Assembly (NCBI GenBank): GCA_024635735.1
Contig: JAGXII010000063.1
Location: 1-21,695, forward strand
DNA: 21,695 nt
Direction: 5' to 3'
Source: Christiangramia sp.
GTDB taxonomy: Bacteria; Bacteroidota; Bacteroidia; Flavobacteriales; Flavobacteriaceae
Within the stretch, counting starts at the first letter, position 1, and every line of letters begins with the position of its first letter. The position numbers were made by a program, and so were the translations under genes. Under the pieces are notes generated by a model. That model searched no databases, was not told the DNA's origin, and was given only the letters and a program-made list of their open reading frames with translations. Positions 1 through 7,539 of the stretch are shown here, piece after piece.

Positions 1-736
1 ATTCAGGGGCGGTCCATCCAAAGGCTCTGTAAAGCATATAATGCAATGCAAGGGAAGGCAACCATTCTTCACCTCTAATCACATGGGTTATTTCCATTAG
101 GTGATCGTCTACGATATTAGCCAGGTGGTAAGTAGGCATACCATCGCTTTTATAAAGTACTTTATCATCAAGAATACTGGTATCGATTTCAATATCTCCA
201 CGAATCACATCCTTAAGATTTAAGGTTTCAGATTCCGGAGATTTAAACCGAATCACGTAGGGCTCTTCATTCTCAATTTTTGTTTTCACCTCTTCTTCTG
301 AAAGGGAAAGCGAATTTTTCAGTTTTAAACGATTATGCCAGTTATAAATAAAGGTTTTACCTTTTTCTTCATGATCCTGTCTATGGCCATCAAGTTCATC
401 AGCGGTATCAAATGCATAATACGCGTTGCCAGATTCTATTAGTTTTTCAGCATATTCGCGGTACTTATCCTTGCGTTCACTCTGCCTGTAAGGACCAAAT
501 CCCTTTTCTTTTCCAGGGCCTTCGTCAAAAGGAATTCCGCACCAGTTAAGGGATTCTATAATATAATCTTCAGCGCCTTCCACATAGCGATTCTGGTCTG
601 TATCTTCTATGCGAAGTACAAAATCACCACCGTGTTTTTTAGCAAATAAATAGTTGTATAAGGCTGTTCTAACACCCCCAATGTGTAAAGGTCCTGTGGG
701 GCTGGGAGCAAATCTTACTCTTACTTTTGAAGACAT
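1..736 (-). CDS. gltX: Glutamate--tRNA ligase, N-terminal half (cut by window edge)
   Basis: This gene charges tRNA-Glu with glutamate in the cytoplasm. Reading the minus strand from the ATG at 736-734 gives 245 residues that stay open to the window edge, about half of the usual ~500-residue enzyme. The N-terminus carries the class I nucleotide-binding signature PSPTGPLHIGG (residues 11-21, the HIGH-type motif), followed by RIEDTDQNR (42-50), GPYRQSERKDKY and RGEEWLPS, all standard for GluRS. The KMSKR loop and the anticodon-binding domain lie outside the window. The gene is divergent from the DUF4175 gene, and a Bacteroidota-type -7 box lies 20 bases upstream of the start. Whether the enzyme is discriminating (Glu only) or also charges tRNA-Gln cannot be told from this half. 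Identity is secure. Confidence 0.96.
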   Translation of the reverse strand, partial: MSSKVRVRFAPSPTGPLHIGGVRTALYNYLFAKKHGGDFVLRIEDTDQNRYVEGAEDYIIESLNWCGIPFDEGPGKEKGFGPYRQSERKDKYREYAEKLIESGNAYYAFDTADELDGHRQDHEEKGKTFIYNWHNRLKLKNSLSLSEEEVKTKIENEEPYVIRFKSPESETLNLKDVIRGDIEIDTSILDDKVLYKSDGMPTYHLANIVDDHLMEITHVIRGEEWLPSLALHYMLYRAFGWTAPE

Positions 737-755
737 ATTTTATAATTTTTGATGG

Positions 756-763
756 CAAAGATA
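756..763 (-). promoter_or_regulatory. Bacteroidota -7 promoter box for gltX
   Basis: The minus strand reads TATCTTTG here, an exact match to the Bacteroidota/Flavobacterium -7 consensus TAnnTTTG, 19 bases before the gltX ATG. No TTG sits at the preferred 17-23 base distance upstream; the closest (plus strand CAA at 778-780) gives only 14. Position relative to the gene makes it the likely gltX promoter, but the -33 part is weak. Confidence 0.55.
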
Positions 764-854
764 CAACCTTATTGTACCAATCCTAAACGCACCGGCTGGC
801 ATCTATGAGAAGATTTATTTTTATTGTATTTTTAGGAAAATATTGCTGCTGAAA

Positions 855-3800
855 ATGGAGAATTTTGGAAGGGTGCAGAAAAAACTGGAACAATTTATAA
901 GAAAGTATTACCTCAATCAAATACTTAAAGGCAGCCTTTTGTTCATTTCCATCGGACTCCTTTATTTCCTGATCGTGGTAAGCCTTGAATATTTTCTGTG
1001 GCTATCAACTTCTGGACGAAGTATTCTTTTCTGGATTTTTATTCTTGTTGAAATTATTTTACTGATCAGGTTCCTTGGAATCCCGCTTCTGAAATTACTG
1101 AAATTCTCTAACGGAATAAATGAATACCAGGCAGCCGATATTATTGGAAAACACTTTCCGCAGGTAAACGATAAACTGAAGAATCTGCTTCAACTGAAAG
1201 AAAATTTCAGAAAGTCAGATCTTTTACTGGCAAGTATCGATCAACGATCAAAACAACTCACACCAATTCCTTTTAGCTCTGCCATAGATTACAGGCGGAA
1301 TAAAAAGTATATAAAATTTGCCGTTTTCCCTATTCTTATAATTCTGGGAGTAATAGTCGCCGGAAAAGCCGATTTTATTACAAACAGTTTCAGCAGGATC
1401 TCAGATTATAATACGGTTTATTTGAAGCCGGCTCCTTTTCAGTTTATTATTCAAAATAACAGCTTGGAAGGCAGGGAAGGACAAGCTTTTAGATTACAGA
1501 TAAAAACCCTGGGGGATTTTAATCCTGAAAATGTAAAGCTGGTAGAAGCTTCCAGCGAAAATTACATGAAGCAAACTGCTCCTGGAGTCTTTGAATACAC
1601 CTTTCCGGAAATATCCAGGGATATTAATTTTCAACTGGTTTCTAACGAAGTTGTTTCTCAGGAATATTTTATTAACATGATAGAAGTTCCCAAATTATTG
1701 AATTTTGGGATGCAGATAAATTACCCGGCCTATACAGGAGTTACCGACGAAGAATTGTCCGGAACCGGTAATATTACTGTTCCCGAGGGCACGGCTATCA
1801 ACTGGATTTTTAATACCAAAAATGTTAGCTTTTTAAATTTCAAAACCGAAGATTCAGTATATAAACTTCGTCCCGAAAGTGATAGAGTGGAATTTAAAAA
1901 GTCCATGAGATCTAATTATCCATATTCTATTAGCTCTTCAAATGAGCGTATTAGCGATTATGAGCAATTGGATTATACGATAAGGGTGATTAAAGATCAG
2001 TATCCCGAAATACAGGTAGAAGCTAGGAGAGATAGTTTAAATGCTGATATTCAATATTTTAAGGGAGATGTATCAGATGATTATGGACTGAGTCGTCTCG
2101 ACCTGGTTTATTATATACAGGATGATGAGAAAAATCCGGAAAACCTTGCTATTCCTGTATCAAAGGAGAGTTTTGATGAATTCCATTATGTTTTTCCCGG
2201 GAACCTTGAATTAAGGCCTGGTGAAAATTATATGTATTATTTCAGGGTTTTTGATAATGATGCTGTCAATGGTGCAAAATCTGCTCAATCCCAAACCTAT
2301 TCTTTTCACAATAAAACTCTGGAGGAAATTGAAAATGAGAATTTGCAGGAGCAGAATGACGCAATCGAAAATATAAGTGAAAAGCTGGAGGACTTTAAAA
2401 AGTCTGAAGAAGAGCTAAAGGATATTTCGAGAATTGAAAAGGAGGAAGAACAGCTGGATTATAATCAACGAAAAAAGCTGGAAGAATTTATAAAAAGACA
2501 GAAGCTTCAAAATGAAATGATGAAGAATTATTCTGAAAAACTTGAAAAAAGTCTGGATAAGAATAAAGAAAGTAGTGAAAATTCTTTCATGAAGGAGGAG
2601 TTGAATAAACGCCTTGAAAATAATGAAAAAAGGCTTGAGGAAAATGAAGAACTTTTAAAGGAACTCGAGAAATATTCTGAAAAAATTCAGAAAGAAGATT
2701 TAGGAAAAAAACTTGAAGAATTATCCAAGAAAAACCGAAACAGTCAGCGCAGTCTTGAACAACTTCTTGAGCTTACTAAAAGTTATTATGTAGAAGAGAA
2801 AAAGCAAAAACTCGCAAGGGATCTTGAAAATCTCGCAGAGAAGCAGGAAGAAATTTCCGGTAAAAATGAAGAAGAGAACACTCCGGAAGAGCAGGAGAAA
2901 TTGAATGAGGAATTTGAAAATTTCCGTGAACAAATGGATCAACTGGAAAAGGAAAATGAAAAGTTGAAACAACCTAAAGATTTAGGACGGGAAGAGTTAG
3001 ACGAAGAAAGTATAAAGAAAGATCAGGAAGGTGCGAAAAAAGATCTGGAACAACAGAATAATTCGGATGCCAAACAAAAGCAAAAGGAGGCTGCAAAGAA
3101 AATGAAGGAAATGAGTGGAGCAATGCAGCAAATGGCGATGCAGCAGGAAATGCAGCAATTAGAGGCAGATGCTGAATCTCTCCGCCAGATTCTTGATAAC
3201 CTTATTACTTTTTCTTTTGAACAGGAGGATTTGTTAAGAGACTTTAAAACACTGCAACAAAGTAATCCTGCCTATGCAGGGAAACTTAAAAGTCAAAGCA
3301 ATCTTCGAGAGAACTTTAGGCACGTAGATGACAGTTTGTATACACTTGCACTTAGAAATCCCATGATTTCTGAAAATATAACCAGTAAGCTTACCGATGT
3401 GGAATTCGACCTGGAAAAAGCTATCGAAAGACTATCCGAAAATGAAATTCCTCAGGGTACGGCCAGTCAGCAATATGTTATTACTGGTGCTAATGACCTT
3501 GCAAATCTTTTGGATAATATTCTTACCTCAATGCAGCAAATGATGGCAAATCCACAGGCTGGAAGTGGTGGTGAAGGAAAAGAATTCCAGCTGGCTGATA
3601 TTATAAAAAAGCAAAAGGAAATAAGTGAGAAGATGGAAAAAGGTGCTGAGGGCGAACAGAAATCTCCGGGAGAAGGTAAACCTGGAGAGATGGGCGAAGG
3701 GGAATCTGGAGAACTTTATGAGATATATAAAGAGCAACAGATGCTTAGAATGGAGATGGAGAAATTATTAAAGGAACAGGGCTTGAAAAGTGGCAGTGAT

Positions 3801-4109
3801 CCTTCTGAAAAAATGAAAGATATGGAAGAGCAATTGCTCGATAAGGGTTTTGATCCTGAAACCGTAAAGAAGATGCAACAACTGGAATATGAATTATTAA
3901 AATTTGACCAGGCTCATAAACTACAGGGAACAGATAATGAAAGAAAATCTGAAACCAATCAAATCGATTATGAAAACAGGCTTAATAATCAGATTGACAG
4001 GGCGAAAGAATATTTTAATTCTACTGAGATTTTAAATAGACAAATATTACCTTTGCGCCAAATTTACAGAGAGAAAGTAAAGGAATATTTTGGAACAGGG
4101 AGAGATTAA
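855..4109 (+). CDS. DUF4175 family large membrane-anchored coiled-coil protein
   Basis: This is a very large protein (1084 residues from the ATG at 855) of the DUF4175 family, widespread in Flavobacteriia and of unknown function. The reading frame also opens at a TTG at 843, but the ATG gives the more natural N-terminus MENFGRVQKK. Three hydrophobic segments lie at about residues 27-50, 57-78 and 153-171. The basic N-terminus and basic 79-152 loop suggest that the last ~910 residues face the periplasm (inference by the positive-inside rule). That part holds a beta-rich region (~175-480), a Glu/Lys-rich coiled coil (~490-780) with Met/Gln-rich stretches such as QQMAMQQEMQQLEADAE, a Gly/Glu/Lys linker near 897-940 and a charged helical tail. 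The gene overlaps the start of ybeY by 20 bases, so the two are probably translated together. A structural or tethering role in the envelope is plausible but unproven. Confidence 0.9.
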   Translation: MENFGRVQKKLEQFIRKYYLNQILKGSLLFISIGLLYFLIVVSLEYFLWLSTSGRSILFWIFILVEIILLIRFLGIPLLKLLKFSNGINEYQAADIIGKHFPQVNDKLKNLLQLKENFRKSDLLLASIDQRSKQLTPIPFSSAIDYRRNKKYIKFAVFPILIILGVIVAGKADFITNSFSRISDYNTVYLKPAPFQFIIQNNSLEGREGQAFRLQIKTLGDFNPENVKLVEASSENYMKQTAPGVFEYTFPEISRDINFQLVSNEVVSQEYFINMIEVPKLLNFGMQINYPAYTGVTDEELSGTGNITVPEGTAINWIFNTKNVSFLNFKTEDSVYKLRPESDRVEFKKSMRSNYPYSISSSNERISDYEQLDYTIRVIKDQYPEIQVEARRDSLNADIQYFKGDVSDDYGLSRLDLVYYIQDDEKNPENLAIPVSKESFDEFHYVFPGNLELRPGENYMYYFRVFDNDAVNGAKSAQSQTYSFHNKTLEEIENENLQEQNDAIENISEKLEDFKKSEEELKDISRIEKEEEQLDYNQRKKLEEFIKRQKLQNEMMKNYSEKLEKSLDKNKESSENSFMKEELNKRLENNEKRLEENEELLKELEKYSEKIQKEDLGKKLEELSKKNRNSQRSLEQLLELTKSYYVEEKKQKLARDLENLAEKQEEISGKNEEENTPEEQEKLNEEFENFREQMDQLEKENEKLKQPKDLGREELDEESIKKDQEGAKKDLEQQNNSDAKQKQKEAAKKMKEMSGAMQQMAMQQEMQQLEADAESLRQILDNLITFSFEQEDLLRDFKTLQQSNPAYAGKLKSQSNLRENFRHVDDSLYTLALRNPMISENITSKLTDVEFDLEKAIERLSENEIPQGTASQQYVITGANDLANLLDNILTSMQQMMANPQAGSGGEGKEFQLADIIKKQKEISEKMEKGAEGEQKSPGEGKPGEMGEGESGELYEIYKEQQMLRMEMEKLLKEQGLKSGSDPSEKMKDMEEQLLDKGFDPETVKKMQQLEYELLKFDQAHKLQGTDNERKSETNQIDYENRLNNQIDRAKEYFNSTEILNRQILPLRQIYREKVKEYFGTGRD

Positions 4110-4521
4110 TTTTTTTAGTGAAACAGATTTTGTTCTTGAAGATGAAGAGGCAATTCGCAACTGGATTCAGAAGGTTATAGAAACCGAGAATAAGTTTACG
4201 GGAGAGATTAATTTTATTTTCTGCGATGATGAATATCTTCATGATTTGAATGTAAAATATCTTTTTCATGATACCCTTACCGATATTATTAGTTTTGATA
4301 ATTCGGTAGGAAATACTTTACAGGGTGATATCTTTATAAGTATAGAAAGAGTGAGGGAAAACTCGGCTAATTTTAAAGTGGAATTTACTGAAGAACTCAA
4401 GCGGGTTATAGTTCATGGAGTTTTGCATTTTTGCGGATATAAAGATAAAACTGAAAGGGAGCGTTCTGAAATGCGACGCAAGGAAGAAGAAAAGATTGAA
4501 TTGTTCCACGTGGAACAATAG
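4090..4521 (+). CDS. ybeY: Endoribonuclease YbeY (16S rRNA maturation)
   Basis: YbeY is a zinc-dependent RNase needed for maturation of the 16S rRNA 3' end and for ribosome quality control in the cytoplasm. The 143-residue frame starts at TTG 4090, inside the DUF4175 gene, because no ATG gives the full domain. Family landmarks are DTLTDIISFD (61-70) and the metal motif HGVLHFCGYKD (109-119), with His109 and His113 in place. The third ligand of the usual HxxxHxxxxxH motif is Asp119 here; from memory this form, with a following KT, is common in Bacteroidota, so it is probably a lineage variant rather than inactivation. The last codons (138-143, LFHVEQ) are formed by a perfect parS palindrome, so the C-terminal tail is set by the DNA site rather than by protein function. 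mnmG starts 21 bases downstream. Confidence 0.93.
   Translation: MEQGEINFFSETDFVLEDEEAIRNWIQKVIETENKFTGEINFIFCDDEYLHDLNVKYLFHDTLTDIISFDNSVGNTLQGDIFISIERVRENSANFKVEFTEELKRVIVHGVLHFCGYKDKTERERSEMRRKEEEKIELFHVEQ
4502..4517. promoter_or_regulatory. parS: parS site 1 (ParB-binding centromere), at the end of ybeY
   Basis: TGTTCCACGTGGAACA is a perfect 16-bp palindrome that matches the bacterial chromosomal parS consensus TGTTnCACGTGnAACA at every fixed position. The symmetry extends one base each side (4501-4518). ParB/Spo0J loads and spreads from such sites to partition the origin region. It overlaps the final codons of ybeY (FHVEQ) and lies 25 bases before the mnmG ATG. No parA or parB gene is in the window. 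An exact match plus a second identical copy 1.9 kb away makes chance very unlikely. Confidence 0.92.
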
Positions 4522-4542
4522 ACAAATAATTTAAAAAAGGAT

Positions 4543-6414
4543 ATGTTCGAAAAGCAGTATGATGTTATTGTAGTAGGAGCTGGGCATGCCGGTAGTGAGG
4601 CCGCGGCCGCCACTGCTAATATGGGAAGCAAGACGCTTCTTATTACAATGAATCTTCAAAATATTGCCCAGATGAGCTGTAATCCGGCTATGGGCGGGAT
4701 TGCAAAAGGCCAGATAGTTCGGGAGATTGATGCAATGGGTGGTTATAGTGGAATTGTAAGCGATACCAGTGCGATCCAGTTTAAGATGCTTAACAAATCC
4801 AAGGGACCCGCTATGTGGAGTCCGAGAGTGCAAAGTGACAGAATGAGGTTTGCTGAGGATTGGCGAATGAAACTGGAGCAGACTCCAAATCTTGATTTTT
4901 ATCAAGAAATGGTCGCTGGCCTTATTATAAAAAATAATAAGGTTATAGGGGTTAAAACCTCTCTTGGATTGGAAATTTTAGCGAAGACGGTTATCTGTAC
5001 CAACGGAACTTTTTTGAATGGCCTTATCCATATTGGCGAAAAACAGTTTGGTGGAGGTAGAGCAGGTGAAAGAGCTGCTACAGGAATCACCAAAGATTTA
5101 ATCGATGTAGGATTCGAATCGGGAAGAATGAAAACAGGAACGCCGCCCAGAGTAGATGGTAGATCTTTAGATTATACTAAAATGGTTGAACAACCTGGCG
5201 ATGATATTCCTTCAAAATTTTCATTTTCTGATGAGACTAAACCTTTGACAAAACAAAGGTCCTGTTATATGACTTATACTTCTAACGAAGTTCATGAAAT
5301 TTTGAAAGAAGGTTTTGACAGGTCCCCAATGTTTAATGGAAGAATTAAAAGTATCGGTCAAAGATATTGTCCGTCTATAGAGGATAAAATTAATCGATTT
5401 GCAGATAAAGACAGGCATCAGCTTTTTGTAGAACCCGAAGGCTGGAATACCGTTGAAGTTTATGTAAATGGATTTTCTACCTCCCTGCCAGAAGATGTTC
5501 AATTTAAAGCTTTGCGTTCAGTAGAAGGTTTTGAAAAGGTAAAATTCTTTCGCCCCGGCTATGCTATAGAATATGATTATTTTCCACCCACTCAGTTAAA
5601 ACATACGCTGGAAACCAAACTTGTTGAAGGTCTTTATTTTGCCGGTCAGATTAATGGAACAACGGGTTACGAAGAAGCTGCTTGCCAGGGACTAATGGCA
5701 GGGGTGAATGCTGCTCTAAAAGTTCAAGAGCGGGAAGAATTTATTCTGAAAAGGAATGAGGCTTATATAGGTGTTTTGATTGATGATCTTATTACAAAAG
5801 GTACGGAGGAACCATATAGAATGTTTACTTCCAGAGCGGAATATCGTACTTTATTAAGACAGGATAATGCCGATTTCAGACTAACCGAAAAGTCTTATAA
5901 ACTCGGTTTGGCATCTGAAGAGCGCATGCGTAAAATGGAGGAAAAAAAGGAAAAGTCTTTTAAGTTTGTGGAATTTTTAAAAGACCTTAGCGTGGTTCCG
6001 GAAGAGGCAAACCCGGTTTTGGAAAGGAGAAAATCTTCTCCAATGAAACAAAGTGATAAAGTTTTTAAAGTATTTTCCCGTCCACAAATTACTATGGAAG
6101 ATGTTAAAAAATTTACCGGAGTAGAGGAGTTTATTGCAGAAAATAATCTCAATGAAGAGATGATAGAACAAACCGAAATCCAGGTGAAATATTCCGGATA
6201 TATTGAGAAGGAAAAAAATAATGCCGATAAACTTAACAGGTTAGAGGATATAAAAATTCCGGGTAATTTTGATTATTCCAGGGTTAAATCAATGTCCTAC
6301 GAGGCGAGGGAAAAACTTAAAAAGGTACAGCCTGCTACGATTTCTCAGGCATCAAGAATTAGTGGGGTAAGCCCGAATGACATTTCTGTTCTTTTGGTTT
6401 ATATGGGAAGATAA
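4543..6414 (+). CDS. mnmG: tRNA uridine-5-carboxymethylaminomethyl modification enzyme MnmG (GidA)
   Basis: MnmG is an FAD-dependent enzyme that, with the GTPase MnmE, installs the carboxymethylaminomethyl group on the wobble uridine (U34) of several tRNAs. The 623-residue product has the normal family length. It opens with the Rossmann FAD-binding motif VVGAGHAGSEAA (10-21). It keeps both conserved cysteines, Cys46 in SCNPAMGGIAKG and Cys276 in YCPSIEDKINRF, and the second FAD signature GQINGTTGYEEAACQGLMAG. The C-terminal helical tRNA/MnmE-binding part ends with ATISQASRISGVSPNDISVL, also typical. The gene is flanked on both sides by identical parS palindromes. In many bacteria gidA lies near oriC next to gidB-parA-parB; here the following gene is a different methyltransferase and parAB are not visible. 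Confidence 0.97.
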   Translation: MFEKQYDVIVVGAGHAGSEAAAATANMGSKTLLITMNLQNIAQMSCNPAMGGIAKGQIVREIDAMGGYSGIVSDTSAIQFKMLNKSKGPAMWSPRVQSDRMRFAEDWRMKLEQTPNLDFYQEMVAGLIIKNNKVIGVKTSLGLEILAKTVICTNGTFLNGLIHIGEKQFGGGRAGERAATGITKDLIDVGFESGRMKTGTPPRVDGRSLDYTKMVEQPGDDIPSKFSFSDETKPLTKQRSCYMTYTSNEVHEILKEGFDRSPMFNGRIKSIGQRYCPSIEDKINRFADKDRHQLFVEPEGWNTVEVYVNGFSTSLPEDVQFKALRSVEGFEKVKFFRPGYAIEYDYFPPTQLKHTLETKLVEGLYFAGQINGTTGYEEAACQGLMAGVNAALKVQEREEFILKRNEAYIGVLIDDLITKGTEEPYRMFTSRAEYRTLLRQDNADFRLTEKSYKLGLASEERMRKMEEKKEKSFKFVEFLKDLSVVPEEANPVLERRKSSPMKQSDKVFKVFSRPQITMEDVKKFTGVEEFIAENNLNEEMIEQTEIQVKYSGYIEKEKNNADKLNRLEDIKIPGNFDYSRVKSMSYEAREKLKKVQPATISQASRISGVSPNDISVLLVYMGR

Positions 6415-6420
6415 TTTATA

Positions 6421-6436
6421 TGTTCCACGTGGAACA
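6421..6436. promoter_or_regulatory. parS: parS site 2 (ParB-binding centromere), downstream of mnmG
   Basis: This is an exact second copy of TGTTCCACGTGGAACA, again matching parS at all fixed positions. It fills nearly half of the 35-bp spacer between the mnmG stop (6412-6414) and the TTG start of the methyltransferase at 6450. The distance from site 1 is 1919 bp centre to centre. The flanks are not part of the palindrome (A on both sides), so the shared unit is the 16-mer. Confidence 0.92.
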
Positions 6437-6449
6437 AAAGACTTTATAA

Positions 6450-7313
6450 TTGGAAAAATCTGTATTAGAAAATAGGGTTCATACCTCAGAAGGTTCTTCT
6501 TTGGTATTTAAAGATCATTTAGTTACAAAAGAATCTTTTCAAATTAATTCTTATGGTAACGGGATACTCAGAACAGAACCCGTTCCCGAAAATCTTGAAA
6601 AATATTACGAAAGTGATAAGTATATTTCTCATAGAGATTCTTCGCAAAGTTTTCAGGATAGAATATACCAATTGGTAAAATCGTATATGCTTTCCAAAAA
6701 AGCCAAATGGATTAGAAGCGAAATCAAGCAGGGGAGTATATTAGATTTTGGAGCTGGCACAGGAGACTTTCTGAATAGAATGAAATCTTTTTTCTGGAAT
6801 GTGGAAGGAGTGGAGCCAAATGAAATTGCCAGGGATCTTGCAATTCTAAAAGGACTTAATCTTAAAACATCTTTTAAGGAACTGGATGGCAAGTCTTATG
6901 ATGTTATTAGTTTATGGCATGTGCTGGAGCATCTTCCCGATTTCGAAAATAAACTGGAAAAATTTCATGAATTATTAAATCCCGGAGGAATTCTGATCAT
7001 AGCGGTTCCAAATTATAATTCTTATGATGCGAATTATTATAAGGAGGATTGGGCAGCCTGGGATGTTCCAAGACATCTTTGGCATTTTTCCAGAAACGGA
7101 CTTAAAAATATATTGAACGAAAAGGGATTTTTACTGATGAAGGAAAAACCTCTCAAATTCGATTCATTTTACGTAAGTCTCTTAAGTGAACAAAACAGGT
7201 CTGGAAGATCAAATCCTCTAAATGCGATTTTAAGAGGTGCTGTATCAAACTATAAAGCAAAAAACACTAAGGAGTATTCTTCGATTGCTTATTTCTTTCA
7301 AAAAGAATACTAA
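6450..7313 (+). CDS. Class I SAM-dependent methyltransferase (Methyltransf_23-like)
   Basis: This is a cytoplasmic methyltransferase of unknown substrate, 287 residues. A stop codon (TAA 6447-6449) directly precedes the TTG at 6450 and the next Met is about 80 residues in, so TTG is the likely start. The SAM-binding motif I is ILDFGAGTGDFL (97-108), followed by the acidic VEGVEPNE strand end, the post-motif SLWHVLEHLPD (154-164) and NPGGILIIAVPNYNS. The C-terminal DVPRHLWHFS is typical of UbiG/Methyltransf_23 proteins found in polysaccharide and cofactor pathways. Many relatives have an N-terminal Cys-pair zinc-binding segment before YYESDKYISH; here the corresponding stretch (residues 1-50) has no cysteine. 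It is not RsmG/GidB, despite following mnmG. It shares the transcript direction of mnmG and starts 14 bases after a parS site. Confidence 0.82.
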   Translation: MEKSVLENRVHTSEGSSLVFKDHLVTKESFQINSYGNGILRTEPVPENLEKYYESDKYISHRDSSQSFQDRIYQLVKSYMLSKKAKWIRSEIKQGSILDFGAGTGDFLNRMKSFFWNVEGVEPNEIARDLAILKGLNLKTSFKELDGKSYDVISLWHVLEHLPDFENKLEKFHELLNPGGILIIAVPNYNSYDANYYKEDWAAWDVPRHLWHFSRNGLKNILNEKGFLLMKEKPLKFDSFYVSLLSEQNRSGRSNPLNAILRGAVSNYKAKNTKEYSSIAYFFQKEY

Positions 7314-7513
7314 AACCGAATAAAAAGTGATTTAAGGCTATTTAAGCGATTTTCTACCCCCAGGATAACCTCTTGCCTTTTAATTTCTTTTTTCGCCGGG
7401 AAAATATGTTTTAAGAGACGGTTTTTTATAAGTATTTATTATTGAAGGCTTAAATATTATTTAAATAAATTATAACAAATACATTTTTGCCTTTTGGAGA
7501 GTAAATAGTTTTT
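7314..7513. other. AT-rich spacer between the methyltransferase and ompH genes
   Basis: This 200-base stretch separates the mnmG transcript from the ompH promoter. It contains no convincing reading frame and no clear strong hairpin. The sequence is strongly A/T-rich towards 7430-7490, as expected upstream of a strong promoter. A weak transcription end for the mnmG operon must lie here, but I cannot point to a specific terminator. Confidence 0.5.
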
Positions 7514-7521
7514 TACATTTG
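7494..7521 (+). promoter_or_regulatory. Bacteroidota-type promoter of the ompH-like gene
   Basis: TTG at 7494-7496 and TACATTTG at 7514-7521 form a complete flavobacterial promoter (TTG, 17 bases, TAnnTTTG). The ompH ATG at 7540 follows 18 bases after the -7 box. The box itself contains the alternative in-frame TTG at 7519, which rules that codon out as the translation start. Confidence 0.75.
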
Positions 7522-7539
7522 TCAAACAAAATTTTAATT

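Noticed and set aside
843..854. Upstream TTG start for the DUF4175 gene
   Set aside because: The ATG at 855 is four codons in, gives a natural N-terminus, and a TTG start adds only MLLK.
2721..2972. Hydrophobic minus-strand frame opposite the DUF4175 coiled coil
   Set aside because: Antisense of Glu/Lys codons gives Phe/Leu-rich pseudo-membrane proteins; this is a composition artefact.
4318..4518. Minus-strand frame starting MFHVEQ opposite the end of ybeY
   Set aside because: The N-terminus is only the parS palindrome read on the other strand, and the rest is antisense to a conserved ybeY.
4531..4905. 124-residue minus-strand frame opposite mnmG
   Set aside because: It lies wholly antisense to the best-conserved part of mnmG, has no recognisable domain and no promoter box.
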